A stretch of DNA of 48,629 nucleotides from Longimycelium tulufanense (GTDB lineage Bacteria; Actinomycetota; Actinomycetes; Mycobacteriales; Pseudonocardiaceae), in the NCBI RefSeq assembly GCF_014645795.1, contig NZ_BMMK01000023.1, positions 1 to 48,629 of the forward strand. Direction: 5' to 3'. The notes below the pieces were generated by a model, which saw only the letters and a list, made by a program, of their open reading frames with translations, did no database searches and was not told where the DNA came from. The first letter of the stretch is position 1, and each line of letters opens with the position of its first letter. Below, one piece after another: positions 36,828 through 47,353 of this stretch. A program made the translations under genes and the position numbers.

Positions 36828-37141
36828 GCGGCCCCGGCGTCGGCGCACTGTTGTCGGCCGGCTCGCCCGTGCCGGAGTCGATCGCGCTCGTCCAGCAACC
36901 CAGCCCCACTCCTACCCCCACCGAGCCCGGCGGACGCGGGGAGGACTTCGGCAAGTCCTCCCCGGTCGGACTGCTGCTGTTGATCCTGTTCTTCATCGCG
37001 GTCGCGCTCCTGGTCCGCTCGATGACCAAGCACCTGCGTCGGGTCCCGGCGAGCTTCGAGGAGCCGACGGAGGAGACGGGCAAGGAAGGCGGTCCGAAGG
37101 AGGACACGGGCGACGGCCCGGACCAGCCGAGCAAGGGCTGA
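36824..37141 (+). CDS. small membrane protein downstream of mca
   Basis: A 105-residue protein whose ATG overlaps the mca stop (ATGA), so it is translationally coupled. One membrane helix ([19 protein letters not shown]) follows a Pro/Thr-rich N-terminus, and the C-terminal half is charged ([18 protein letters not shown]). It corresponds to Rv1083. Function unknown; the fixed link to mca suggests a shared process. Confidence 0.8.
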   Translation: MSGPGVGALLSAGSPVPESIALVQQPSPTPTPTEPGGRGEDFGKSSPVGLLLLILFFIAVALLVRSMTKHLRRVPASFEEPTEETGKEGGPKEDTGDGPDQPSKG

Positions 37142-37248
37142 AGCTGTCGGCCGGGGCCGCGGCCGAGCAGCACCACCGGGTCCTGGCATGCCAGTCACCC
37201 AGGGTCGAAACCAAGATCAACTAGGTGCGCTGGTGACCCACGACTTGA

Positions 37249-37292
37249 TGTGGCCCGCCATCCATGGCGGCCATGGCGATGGACGGGCCACA
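37249..37292. terminator. imperfect hairpin between converging genes
   Basis: TGTGGCCCG (37249-37257) pairs with CGGGCCACA (37284-37292), with further imperfect pairing inside (CCATCCATGGC / GCGATGG). A likely terminator between the mca pair and the kinase-phosphatase gene. Confidence 0.5.
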
Positions 37293-37398
37293 CCAATCCC
37301 CTCATCCGGTCGGATGACACCGGGTTGGCTCTGCCGGTCGCCCACCGTGCCACTCACGGCGCGGCTCCGGCCCGTCCGGCGCCGTCCCAGCACTCGGT

Positions 37399-38706
37399 TC
37401 ATCCCAGCGGTCTTGGCTCCGGGTACTCCGGGACGAGCGGGCTGGTCGGCTGCGACCAGACCCGGTGCGCCAGCACCGAGACGACTTCCCGCTCCGGGTA
37501 GCGCAGGGCGGTGAGTGAGCCGCCGAACACGCAGCCGGTGTCCAGGCACATCGTGTTGTTCACCCACTCCGCCCGCGCGACCGGAGTGTGCCCGTACAGC
37601 ACCATCGCCGGGCCGTGGTAGTCGCGGTACCAGGGCAGCCGGATCGGCAGCCCGTGCTCGTCGACCTCACCCCGTGCGTCGCCGTAGAGCGCGAAACTGC
37701 GCACCCGGTTCGACTCCTTGCCGTGGAACCGCTGCGGCAGACCCGCGTGCGCCACCACCAGGCGGCCGCCGTCGAGCAGGTAGTGGGGCTGCAGCCCGGC
37801 ACAGAACTCCCGTACGCGCTCGCGGAACTCCGCGCTCTCGGTGTCCAACTGCTCCAGTGACTCGGCCAGCCCGTGCCGCACCTGCACCGCCCGGCCCGCC
37901 AGAGCGCGGGCGAGCTTGTCGTCGTGGTTGCCCCGCACCACCAGAGCCAACCCGGCGTCCACCATCCCCATGACCAGCCGCAGCACCCCGGGCACGTCCG
38001 GTCCGCGGTCCACCAGGTCGCCGAGGAACACGGCCTGCCGCCCCTCCGGGTGCCAGGCTCCCACCGCGCGGCCGCCGGCGTCCCGACGTAGCACCCAGCC
38101 GAGCCGCTCCAACAACTCCTCCAGCTCGGCCCGGCAGCCATGGACGTCGCCGATGACATCGAACGGCCCGGTGTCGGCCCGCCGGTCGTTGGGCAGTGGT
38201 TCCACCACGACCCGTGCCGCGTCGACCTCCTCGACCGTACTCAGCACGTGCACGATCTTGAAACCCTCGCCGGGCAGCCCGTCCACCGCACCACGCAGCA
38301 GCTCGATCTGCCGCCGCACCACGTCGGCCTCGACCGGGCGGGCCACCCGGCCGGTGGCGCGGACCCGGCACACCTCCTCGGGCAACGCCAGCACCACCGC
38401 GACCCGGGACACGTCGTGCTGTCGGCCCAGCCGCACCAGCGGCTCCCGTGCCCGCCGCTCGACGTTGGTCGCGTCGACCACGGTCAGCCGGCCGACCGCG
38501 AGCCGCTTGCCCACGGCACGGTGCAGCAGGTCGAAGGCGTCCAGCGTGGCGGTCTGGTCGCCGGGGTCGTCGGCGACCATCGCCCGGAAGGCGTCGCTGG
38601 ACAGCACCTGGGTCGGTGTGAAGTGGCGGTGCGCGAACGTCGACTTGCCCGACCCGGCGGCACCCATCAGCACCACCAGCGAGCGGTCCGGGATCCTCAG
38701 CTCCAC
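37399..38706 (-). CDS. polynucleotide kinase-phosphatase-like protein lacking the ligase domain
   Basis: A 435-residue two-domain protein. The N-terminal P-loop kinase has Walker A GAAGSGKS (15-22) and resembles bacterial Pnkp kinases ([31 protein letters not shown]). The second half is a calcineurin-like phosphatase with [37 protein letters not shown] and YGHTPV. Full bacterial Pnkp adds an adenylyltransferase/ligase of about 350 residues, which is absent, and I see no Hen1 partner nearby. GTG 38706 is the most probable start, with a weak ribosome site. It likely acts on nucleic-acid ends, which is inferred. Confidence 0.82.
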   Translation of the reverse strand: MELRIPDRSLVVLMGAAGSGKSTFAHRHFTPTQVLSSDAFRAMVADDPGDQTATLDAFDLLHRAVGKRLAVGRLTVVDATNVERRAREPLVRLGRQHDVSRVAVVLALPEEVCRVRATGRVARPVEADVVRRQIELLRGAVDGLPGEGFKIVHVLSTVEEVDAARVVVEPLPNDRRADTGPFDVIGDVHGCRAELEELLERLGWVLRRDAGGRAVGAWHPEGRQAVFLGDLVDRGPDVPGVLRLVMGMVDAGLALVVRGNHDDKLARALAGRAVQVRHGLAESLEQLDTESAEFRERVREFCAGLQPHYLLDGGRLVVAHAGLPQRFHGKESNRVRSFALYGDARGEVDEHGLPIRLPWYRDYHGPAMVLYGHTPVARAEWVNNTMCLDTGCVFGGSLTALRYPEREVVSVLAHRVWSQPTSPLVPEYPEPRPLG

Positions 38707-38764
38707 ACCCCCAGTGTCGGCCGGGGAAGCTGCATCTCGCCGGCCGGGCTGGGAGGCTGGGGAC

Positions 38765-40774
<2,010 letters not shown>

Positions 40775-40810
40775 GCCCGCTCCCGGTGACCGAGCGCGCC
40801 TTCACCAGCG

Positions 40811-40938
40811 GTGGCCATACCCCCGCCCTCACCGGGGGCTCGCGCCCCGCGTCGAGCTTAGTGATCAGTAAAAGCGCGGGTCAAAGGGCTATCCACAGGC
40901 TCGAGGGGTTGTCCACAGTGCAGGCTCGCGCACTTGAC
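40811..40938. repeat. dispersed intergenic repeat, copy B, with two DnaA-box-like sites
   Basis: The left part matches copy A at 34321-34390 and ends in GGTCAA (40879-40884). The right part contains CTATCCACA (40889-40897) and TTGTCCACA (40909-40917, a perfect actinobacterial DnaA box), 20 bp apart in the same orientation, then TTGAC (40934-40938). It lies between the DUF255 and methyltransferase genes. Confidence 0.65.
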
Positions 40939-41017
40939 AAGGTGGTTCCAGACAGGGCGCGGAGCGCTCTGTCCCGCCCGGGGCCGACCCGGCCCGGGCC
41001 TCGGGGAGCCCTCCGTC

Positions 41018-41767
41018 ATGAGCGTGGCCGAGACACGTCCCTCCTCCGACGGCGGACACATGGCGTTGAAGTCTGCGTTGACGGGGGAGTTCATGAACGC
41101 GACCTGGAGATTGCAGCAGTGGTTGACCGAACCGAACAATCCGAGATCACTGTCGGCGAGAGCCAGGGCGAAGCGCTGGCGGGAGTTCATCTCCCGGTTC
41201 CCCGACCTGTCCGCGATGCGGGTACTCGACCTCGGTGGCCTGCCCTCGTTCTGGCGCACGGTTCCCCAGCATCCCGCGCAGGTCGTCACGGTGAACATCG
41301 CTGACGCCGAGGTGACCGCGCCGTGGTTGCGCCACGTCGTCGATGATGCCTGCGCCCCGAACAGCCTCCGGGGTGAGCGCTTTGACCTGGTGGTGTCCAA
41401 CAGCCTGCTGGAACACGTCGGCGGATACGCACGTCGCCGCGCATTGGCGTCGGTGATTCACGAGTACGCCGACCTGCACTGGGTGCAGACACCGTACCGG
41501 TTCTTTCCGATCGAGCCGCATTGGGCGTTTCCCGGCATGCAGTTCCTGCCGGTGCGGTTGCAAACCGTAGCGGCGCGACACTGGCCACTCTCACACGGTA
41601 AGGCACCTGATCACCACAATGCGGTGGACGCGGTGCTCGGCACCGAACTGCTGTCGCTGACCGAGATGCGGCTGCTCTTCCCGAAGTCCACGATCTGGCA
41701 CGAGCGGGTGCTGGGCCTGACCAAGTCCCTGGTCGCCGTGCAGGACCGTCCGGCGTCGCCGGCGTAG
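41018..41767 (+). CDS. class I SAM-dependent methyltransferase
   Basis: A 249-residue protein if ATG 41018 is used (GGGGAG 9 nt upstream); ATG 41060 and 41093 are alternatives. The SAM-binding motif I is MRVLDLGGLPSFWRTV, followed by VVTVNIADAE (motif II) and FDLVVSNSLLEHVGG (motif IV/post-I region). The end of the protein is less typical. Substrate unknown. It sits between the DUF255 gene and the hemolysin III gene and is not part of the mycobacterial-type order. Confidence 0.82.
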   Translation: MSVAETRPSSDGGHMALKSALTGEFMNATWRLQQWLTEPNNPRSLSARARAKRWREFISRFPDLSAMRVLDLGGLPSFWRTVPQHPAQVVTVNIADAEVTAPWLRHVVDDACAPNSLRGERFDLVVSNSLLEHVGGYARRRALASVIHEYADLHWVQTPYRFFPIEPHWAFPGMQFLPVRLQTVAARHWPLSHGKAPDHHNAVDAVLGTELLSLTEMRLLFPKSTIWHERVLGLTKSLVAVQDRPASPA

Positions 41768-41966
41768 CCGGACCGGACCGACGGCCGGAAAAGTTGATCG
41801 TCAGCTCGGGCCAGCGCGGCACCCTTGCCGATGCGCCCCGTCAGAACCTCTCAAACCCTCACTGGCCTCAAGCCGGTGGGGGATTGAGACCAACCGGGTC
41901 CGGGAGGGCTGGTGAGTCTGCGATGACCTGACGTCCAGCGAGGTCAACGAGATGACGAGCCGCAGG

Positions 41967-42656
41967 TCAGGGGTAGAGCGCGAACCAGATCGCGATGTAG
42001 TGGCAGATGGCGGCCACGACCGTGGCCGCGTGGAAGAACTCGTGGTACCCGAACACCTTCGGCCACGGGTCCGGCCAGCGGGAGGCGTAGAAGACCGCGC
42101 CCGCCGTGTACAACACGCCGCCCACGAGCAGCAGCACCAGCGCGGTCACACCGACGTGGTGCAGTAGCTGCGGCAGCACGAACACCGCCACCCAGCCCAG
42201 CGCGACGTAGATCGGCACCCCGAGCCAGCGCGGCGCGTGCGGCCAGGCCAGCTTGAGCGTCACCCCGGCCAGCGCGCCGGCCCACACCACGGCCAGCACG
42301 ATCGCCCCGGTGTGGGCGGGCATCGCCAGCAGCGAGAAGGGCGTGTACGTCCCCGCGATGAACACGAAGATCATCGAGTGGTCGAGCCGCTTCATCCACG
42401 TCCGCGCGACCGCGCTCGCCCAGTTCCGGCGGTGGTAGAGGGCGCTCACCCCGAACAACCCGCAGACGGTCACCGCGTAGACGGCGGTGCCGAGGGCGGC
42501 CTTCGCCGAGACGGTGGTCCCCGCCAGCGACACCAGGCTGGCACCGGCCAGCACCGACACCACGAACGACCAGAAGTGGATCCAGCCACGAGCCCGTGGC
42601 TTCAGGATCGGTTGCAGCCCTTCGCCCTGCCAGACGGCCCCTGTCGCGGTGGTCAC
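41967..42656 (-). CDS. trhA: hemolysin III family membrane protein
   Basis: A PAQR/HlyIII-type protein with seven membrane segments, 229 residues from GTG 42656. Family motifs are present: [23 protein letters not shown] (with the conserved S..H), [17 protein letters not shown] (D..H) and the C-terminal [19 protein letters not shown] (H..H metal site). It corresponds to Rv1085c. The family is linked to membrane homeostasis; hemolysis has not been shown for most members. Confidence 0.9.
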   Translation of the reverse strand: MTTATGAVWQGEGLQPILKPRARGWIHFWSFVVSVLAGASLVSLAGTTVSAKAALGTAVYAVTVCGLFGVSALYHRRNWASAVARTWMKRLDHSMIFVFIAGTYTPFSLLAMPAHTGAIVLAVVWAGALAGVTLKLAWPHAPRWLGVPIYVALGWVAVFVLPQLLHHVGVTALVLLLVGGVLYTAGAVFYASRWPDPWPKVFGYHEFFHAATVVAAICHYIAIWFALYP

Positions 42657-42937
42657 GAGCACGAGGCTACGGGACCGTAGGTGGGGCTTCCCCGCTCTGT
42701 GCTCGGCAGCACACGGGGCGAAATCCGGGTTCCACGGCAAAGAGAGCGGGTTACGCACTCTCCCCGAGTCTTCCGGATCACGGAACGACCTTTACCGCGC
42801 CAACCGGTGGCCCGCCGCTGGCAGCGGCACACCACAATCGGCCCTGACACCGCCCTCCTCGCGGTGCGTACCGGACGGACTGCGCAGGGCGAGTGTCCCC
42901 GAATGCGGCTGCGGCGGTCGGCGTAGTCTGCCCTGAC

Positions 42938-43717
42938 GTGGGGTTGCGTTCACGAGTCAAGGACGTGCTGTACGGCTTCTACGAGCGGCGCCTGCGCCGC
43001 GAGCTGGAGGGCGCGCAGCGGCCCAGGCACGTGGGCGTCATCCTGGACGGCAACCGCCGCTGGGCCCGTGAGGCCGGCTTCACCGACGTCAGCCACGGCC
43101 ACCGGGTGGGCGCCCAACGCATCGCCGACCTGCTCTCCTGGTGCCGGGAGGCCGGCGTCGAGGTGGTCACCCTGTGGCTGCTCGCCACCGACAACCTCAA
43201 ACGGCCGGACGAGGAACTCCAGCCTCTGCTCGAGATCATCGCCGACGTCGTCGACGAGATCACCGAACCGGGCACGTCGTGGCGGGTGCGTGTCGTGGGT
43301 GCCATGGAGATGCTGCCCACCGGGATCGCGGCTCGGCTCTCGGCCGCCGCACTGCGTACCGAGGGCCGCGCCGGCATGCAGGTGAACGCGGCGGTCGGCT
43401 ACGGCGGCCGGCAGGAGATCGCCGACGCCGTCCGCAAGCTCCTCCTCCGGCACGCCGAGGCCGGCACCACGATCGAGGAGCTGGCCGAGGTGCTCGATGT
43501 CGACCACATCGCCGAGCACCTCTACACCTCCGGCCAACCCGACCCGGACCTGGTCATCCGCACCTCCGGCGAACAACGGCTGAGCGGGTTCCTGCTCTGG
43601 CAGTCCGCGCACTCCGAGTTCTGGTTCTGCGAGGCGTACTGGCCGGCCTTCCGCCGGGTGGACTTCCTGCGCGCCCTCCGCGACTACGCCGCCCGACACC
43701 GCCGATTCGGTTCGTAG
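42938..43717 (+). CDS. short-chain Z-isoprenyl diphosphate synthase (UppS family)
   Basis: Cis-prenyltransferase of 259 residues from GTG 42938. The diphosphate-binding Asp is Asp37 in HVGVILDGNRRWARE; SHGHRVGAQR and the late RTSGEQRLSGFLLWQSAHSE segment complete the active site. The match in position and type to Rv1086, which makes E,Z-farnesyl diphosphate, suggests a C15 product feeding decaprenyl-phosphate synthesis; product length cannot be read with certainty. It closes the conserved block. Confidence 0.9.
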   Translation: MGLRSRVKDVLYGFYERRLRRELEGAQRPRHVGVILDGNRRWAREAGFTDVSHGHRVGAQRIADLLSWCREAGVEVVTLWLLATDNLKRPDEELQPLLEIIADVVDEITEPGTSWRVRVVGAMEMLPTGIAARLSAAALRTEGRAGMQVNAAVGYGGRQEIADAVRKLLLRHAEAGTTIEELAEVLDVDHIAEHLYTSGQPDPDLVIRTSGEQRLSGFLLWQSAHSEFWFCEAYWPAFRRVDFLRALRDYAARHRRFGS

Positions 43718-44269
43718 CAGCGAAATCCCCCTTGCCCCGGGGAAGAAGAGCTCGACTGCTCATCGCTGCGGCGCGAAGCACGGCCCCTACATGACCGGCC
43801 ACGTCCCCCACTCTGACCGGAGGATCCTCGCGATCCGCGGTGCGCTGTCGCACGAATCAGTTACTGCGGTTCGACCACTGCGGTGACCACTCACCGTCGA
43901 CAGGCTGGCAGCACTCACGCACCCCTGGCGACAGCACTCGCGCAGACTCGGTGAACGTTCCTGGACACCGCACCGGGGAACTGACCCACAGCGCCGCGGG
44001 CCGGAGCGGTGAGGGCGTGACCTCATCCGCAAACTTCCCCCGCCGTCGGCGGCGGTGAACCACACCTTCCTCATGATCGGTGACGAGCAGCCAGACGGTG
44101 ACCGCCTCGGCGCCGACCTCCCGGCATCGTGAGATGGAGGGCGTTGCTTCCCGAAGCCGCAGGGAAACAGCCGGCCGTCCCAGGCTCAATGGCCCCACAC
44201 GGGCTCGAGCACAAATGCCACCACAGACTCGCTGCTGTGCCGCGCGGAAACGGCCCACGAACAGAGACA
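43718..44269. other. intergenic region with a decayed fragment
   Basis: About 550 bp with no complete gene. The only recognisable content is an inverted fragment of a Z-prenyl synthase gene at 44075-44128, listed separately. Confidence 0.5.
44075..44128 (-). pseudogene. relic of a second Z-prenyl diphosphate synthase gene
   Basis: The minus strand encodes CREVGAEAVTVWLLVTDHE, closely matching CREAGVEVVTLWLLATDNL of the intact synthase (nucleotides about 43138-43193), with the DNA also similar over about 50 bp. No more of the gene is intact on either side. It appears to be an inverted, decayed paralogue. Confidence 0.6.
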
Positions 44270-44297
44270 GGGGCGCCGGGCACAAGCCCAGCGCCCC
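44270..44297 (-). terminator. terminator of first array gene
   Basis: A 12-bp stem with one mismatch (44270-44281 and 44286-44297) downstream of the gene at 44344-44613. Confidence 0.5.
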
Positions 44298-44343
44298 CGC
44301 CTCGTGGGACACCTCAACCGGGAGACACCGGTCGAAGCGAGTC

Positions 44344-44613
44344 TCAGCTCTCCAGGGCCGCCTTGGACTCGGCGCAGGTGCCCATGAACATCGGGGACAG
44401 GATCGGCACCGCGGCACCCAGCACGCCGATGTTGTTCTGCGCGACGCAGATCGGGATCTGGATCTGGTTGGCGTTCAGGATGTTGACCGCGCCGTTCCAG
44501 TCGTTGTCCTCGATCTCACCGTGGTGGCCGTACCCCCCAGCCATGGCCGGGGCAGACATCATCGCCAGACCGGCAGCAGTGGCGGCGACGACGCCAGCGG
44601 TCTTCTTGAGCAT
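44344..44613 (-). CDS. chaplin-like small secreted protein, array member 1
   Basis: An 89-residue exported protein, ATG 44613 with GAGGAGAGC upstream. The signal peptide is LKKTAGVVAATAAGLAMMSA, cleavage after AMA. The mature start GGYGHHGEIEDNDWNG leads into a hydrophobic core with two Cys: PICVAQNNIGVLG and SPMFMGTC, 24 residues apart. The pattern C-x-x-N-N-x-x-V-x-G...P-x-F-x-G-x-C recalls chaplins (CGNTVNVVGLLNPAFGNTC) but is not the same family by eye. It ends ESKAALES without a His-rich tail, most like member 5. Confidence 0.8.
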   Translation of the reverse strand: MLKKTAGVVAATAAGLAMMSAPAMAGGYGHHGEIEDNDWNGAVNILNANQIQIPICVAQNNIGVLGAAVPILSPMFMGTCAESKAALES

Positions 44614-44935
44614 TGAGCTCTCCTCTTTCCCTCTTTCTGGGAGTCCTCGGCACACGTCTCGACAATGAGCCAGGTGTCTCCGAGGTCTGCTGTAGGGGAT
44701 TCCGAGAGGTGTCCCCTCGGAACAGATGCGCCACGGTCGTTCAAGGTCGGGACCGGTGGGCAGGTGTGACATTACCGGGATCGGGGCGAAAACAAAAATC
44801 CAGTCGCTCGATCGTGGGTATCGGCGCCCCTGACCTGGGCTTTCCCCGTTGGTTGATAGTCGGTGCAACCATCGGAATGGCCGTTCCTCGATCACCTGGT
44901 GGAGTGTTGACCGAATTGATATCTGTGCGCATAAC
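44614..44935. promoter_or_regulatory. upstream region of array member 1
   Basis: 322 bp between members 1 and 2 with no gene. It must contain the promoter of member 1 (minus strand). An A-rich stretch at 44787-44802 is the only notable feature. Confidence 0.4.
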
Positions 44936-44971
44936 GAAAAGGGCGGGGGAGCACGCTCCCCCGCCCTTTTC
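44936..44971 (-). terminator. terminator of array member 2
   Basis: A perfect 15-bp stem (44936-44950 and 44957-44971) with a 6-nt loop; on the minus strand the right arm ends in TTTTC. A good intrinsic terminator. Confidence 0.8.
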
Positions 44972-44985
44972 CCGGCGTGCCGACC

Positions 44986-45288
44986 TCAGCGCCGGTGGTG
45001 CTTCTTGTGGCCCTTGTGGAGGTGCATGTCGTCGGTCATCACCGCGGTGGACTCGGCGCAGGTGCCCATGAACATCGGGGACAGGATCGGGACGGCGAAC
45101 CCGATCAGCGCGCCGACGTTGTTCTGCGCCAGGCAGACCGGGATCTGGACCTGGTTGGCGTCGACCAGGTTGATCGAGCCGTTCCAGTCGTTGCTCTCGG
45201 CGTCGATGTGGCCGGCCATCGCGGGCCCGGCCGTCATGGTCAGGACACCGGCGGTCGCGACAGCGGCTCCAACGGTCTTCTTGAGCAC
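44986..45288 (-). CDS. chaplin-like small secreted protein with His-rich tail, array member 2
   Basis: A 100-residue protein from GTG 45288 (AAGGAG 7 nt upstream); an in-frame ATG at 45312 lacks a ribosome site and would disturb the signal peptide. Signal: LKKTVGAAVATAGVLTMTAG, cleavage after AMA. The mature part starts GHIDAESNDWNGSINLVDA; the core Cys are in PVCLAQNNVGALIGF and MFMGTC. It carries one extra codon (GALIGF) compared with other members. The tail DDMHLHKGHKKHHRR has six His and six Lys/Arg, suggesting metal or polyanion binding. Confidence 0.8.
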   Translation of the reverse strand: MLKKTVGAAVATAGVLTMTAGPAMAGHIDAESNDWNGSINLVDANQVQIPVCLAQNNVGALIGFAVPILSPMFMGTCAESTAVMTDDMHLHKGHKKHHRR

Positions 45289-45535
45289 TGCGCTCTCCTT
45301 GCTGTGTGACATCGCGTCCGGTTGGAGAACGAACGCGAGAGGGGTGAGAGGGAAAACTTTGCTGGGCTTTGCTGGGCTCGGGTGCGGGTGGGAGGCCCTG
45401 GGAATCTTCGCGGGTGGGCCGCTGGGGAGGGCGGTTCGCCATTCACCGGGCGGGTTATCGGTAGCGGGGGAGGCGTGGCTGCCGATGGTGGGTGGCTGGA
45501 GGGTCAGCAGCCGGTGGACGTCGTCGCGACTGACG
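45276..45535. repeat. duplicated upstream region, copy 1
   Basis: Identical to 45976-46235 at an exact offset of 700 bp except for two substitutions near the distal end. It contains the start of array member 2 and its upstream region, including a tandem TTTGCTGGGC pair at 45358-45377. Confidence 0.9.
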
Positions 45536-45633
45536 GAGTGCGACAGTGTTTGGGGAGTTCACTCCGGTAACTGCCGCAGTCCCGTCGCAGCGTCGGGGTT
45601 CGCCAACCGCACTGTTCGGGCCTCGTGACCAAG

Positions 45634-45677
45634 TGCGGGGCAAGGGCGTGTGAGAAACCGGAAACCCTTGCCCCGCA
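45634..45677 (-). terminator. terminator of array member 3
   Basis: A perfect 13-bp stem (45634-45646 and 45665-45677) with an 18-nt loop, just downstream of the member 3 stop. Confidence 0.65.
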
Positions 45678-45688
45678 CCGGTCTCGGC

Positions 45689-45988
45689 TCAGCGCCGGTG
45701 GTGCTTCTTGTGGCCCTTGTGGAGGTGCATGTCGTCGGTCATCACCGCGGTGGACTCGGCGCAGGTGCCCATGAACATCGGGGACAGGACCGGGATCGCG
45801 GCACCCAGCACGCCGATGTTGTTCTGCGCCAGGCAGATCGGGACCTGCAGCTGGTTGGCGTCGACCAGGTTGATCGAGCCGTTCCAGTCGTTGCTCTCGG
45901 CGTCGATGTGGCCGGCCATCGCGGGCCCGGCCGTCATGGTGAGGGCGCCGGCGGTGGCGGCAACGACGCCAACGGTCTTCTTGAGCAC
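45689..45988 (-). CDS. chaplin-like small secreted protein with His-rich tail, array member 3
   Basis: A 99-residue protein from GTG 45988, chosen as in member 2. The signal peptide is LKKTVGVVAATAGALTMTAG with AMA cleavage. The core is PICLAQNNIGVLGAAIPVLS to MFMGTC; the tail is identical to member 2 (DDMHLHKGHKKHHRR). Its middle part is closer to members 1 and 4 than to member 2, although its upstream DNA is nearly identical to that of member 2, a mosaic pattern that suggests gene conversion. Confidence 0.8.
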   Translation of the reverse strand: MLKKTVGVVAATAGALTMTAGPAMAGHIDAESNDWNGSINLVDANQLQVPICLAQNNIGVLGAAIPVLSPMFMGTCAESTAVMTDDMHLHKGHKKHHRR

Positions 45989-46235
45989 TGCGCTCTCCTT
46001 GCTGTGTGACATCGCGTCCGGTTGGAGAACGAACGCGAGAGGGGTGAGAGGGAAAACTTTGCTGGGCTTTGCTGGGCTCGGGTGCGGGTGGGAGGCCCTG
46101 GGAATCTTCGCGGGTGGGCCGCTGGGGAGGGCGGTTCGCCATTCACCGGGCGGGTTATCGGTAGCGGGGGAGGCGTGGCTGCCGATGGTGGGTGGCTGGA
46201 GGGTCAGCAGCCGGTGGACGACGTCGCGACTGACG
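45976..46235. repeat. duplicated upstream region, copy 2
   Basis: Second copy of the near-identical roughly 260-bp segment (see 45276-45535), covering the start and upstream region of array member 3. Similarity continues more weakly to about 46380. Confidence 0.9.
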
Positions 46236-46333
46236 AAGTGCGGCAGTGCTCGGTGGTTCGTGCCGGTACTGCACGCAGTCCCGTCGCAGCGTCGGGGTTC
46301 GCCAACCGCACCGTTCCGGTCTTGTCACCGGTC

Positions 46334-46386
46334 GCGGGGCAAGGGCTCAGGCCTAGCCAGGAAACCCTCGCCCCGCACCGGATCCA
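46334..46386 (-). terminator. terminator of array member 4
   Basis: A 12-bp stem with one mismatch (46334-46345 and 46375-46386), related in sequence to the member 3 terminator. Confidence 0.55.
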
Positions 46387-46388
46387 GG

Positions 46389-46697
46389 TCAGCGCCGGTG
46401 GTGCTTGTGGTGCTTCTTGTGGCCCTTGTAGACGTGCATGTCGTCGGTCATCACCGCGGTGGACTTGGCGCAGGTGCCCATGAACATCGGGGACAGGATC
46501 GGCACCGCGGCACCCAGCACGCCGATGTTGTTCTGCGCGAAGCAGATGGGAACCTGCAGCTGGTTGGCGTCCAGCAGGTTGATCGAGCCGTTCCAGTCGT
46601 TGCTCTCGGCGTCGATGTGGCCGGCCATCGCGGGCCCGGCCGTCATGGTGAGGGCGCCGGCGGTGGCGGCAACGACGCCAACGGTCTTCTTGAGCAC
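46389..46697 (-). CDS. chaplin-like small secreted protein with His-rich tail, array member 4
   Basis: A 102-residue protein from GTG 46697 (AAGGAGAGC upstream). The signal peptide is as in member 3. The core is PICFAQNNIGVLGAAVPILS to MFMGTC; the tail is longer, KGHKKHHKHHRR after DDMHVY. Its upstream region differs from those of members 2 and 3 and shares a 29-bp motif with that of member 5. Confidence 0.8.
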   Translation of the reverse strand: MLKKTVGVVAATAGALTMTAGPAMAGHIDAESNDWNGSINLLDANQLQVPICFAQNNIGVLGAAVPILSPMFMGTCAKSTAVMTDDMHVYKGHKKHHKHHRR

Positions 46698-47037
46698 TTC
46701 GCTCTCCTTCGTATTTCCCTCGTCCTGGGAGCCCCGGCCCACGCTGCGGAGCCGAGGAGATCGGGCGAGGGGTTCGGCGAACCCCTCAACCGAAGAAGAT
46801 GGGTACCGGTGCGCCGATCGGTGGTGATCGGTGGCCGGCGAGCGGTGAGGCTACTAAAGCCAGGGCCGAGGGAAGAAATTGGTTACCACCATAGTGGGAT
46901 CTCCCGTGAGCTGTGAGCTTCTGTCCGCTCGCGTGTTTCTCAAGCGCACCGGAATTAAAATTATGAAAGAAATATCGGCGGTACAACCATCCGCCTAAAT
47001 GGCTCGATGGGGTGATCTGTAACCGCCGCTGCCGCAC
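46698..47037. promoter_or_regulatory. upstream region of array member 4 with motif shared with member 5
   Basis: 340 bp without a gene. Positions 46873-46901 match 47513-47541 (common core on the minus strand: ATGGTGG followed by AATTT), lying about 176 bp before the member 4 start. AT-rich sequence at 46950-46985 is also notable. Confidence 0.5.
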
Positions 47038-47077
47038 GTGGAAGGCGCTGGATCCGTCATGGCCCAGCGCCTTCCAC
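47038..47077 (-). terminator. terminator of array member 5
   Basis: A perfect 14-bp stem (47038-47051 and 47064-47077) with a 12-nt loop directly after the member 5 stop. Confidence 0.75.
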
Positions 47078-47083
47078 GGAGGA

Positions 47084-47353
47084 TCAGCTCTCCAGGACCG
47101 CCTTGGACTCAACGCAGGTACCCATGAACATCGGCGAGAGCAGCGGCAGCGCGAGGCCCAGCGCGCCGACGTTGTTCTGCGCCAGGCAGATCGGGATCTG
47201 GATCTGGTTGGCGTCGACCAGGTTGATCGAACCGTTCCAGTCGTTGTCCTCGATCTCACCGTGGTGGCCGTACCCCCCAGCCATGGCCGGGGCGGAAGCC
47301 ATCGTCAGACCGGCAGCAGTGGCGGCCACGACGCCGGCGGTCTTCTTGAGCAT
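47084..47353 (-). CDS. chaplin-like small secreted protein, array member 5
   Basis: An 89-residue protein from ATG 47353 with AAGGAGAGC upstream. The signal peptide is LKKTAGVVAATAAGLTMASA, cleavage after AMA. The mature part begins GGYGHHGEIEDNDWNG like member 1; the core is PICLAQNNVGALGLALPLLS to MFMGTC, and the end is ESKAVLES with no His-rich tail. Members 1 and 5 flank the three His-tailed members. Confidence 0.8.
   Translation of the reverse strand: MLKKTAGVVAATAAGLTMASAPAMAGGYGHHGEIEDNDWNGSINLVDANQIQIPICLAQNNVGALGLALPLLSPMFMGTCVESKAVLES

Noticed and set aside
34274-37141. A single 955-codon frame covering greA, the DUF4307 gene and the mca partner
   Set aside because: Only its last 105 codons are coding (the small protein overlapping mca). 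The rest lies opposite greA and DUF4307 or in another frame of mca.
45240-46146. Short identical frames (68-70 codons) on the minus strand upstream of array members 2 and 3
   Set aside because: They are identical because the DNA is duplicated. They run into the signal-peptide region in another frame and lack a signal or domain.
44936-47077. The repeated hairpins and gene units of the array as a CRISPR-like array
   Set aside because: Repeat spacing is about 700 bp, the repeats are genes and terminators, and there are no short direct repeats with unique spacers or cas genes.
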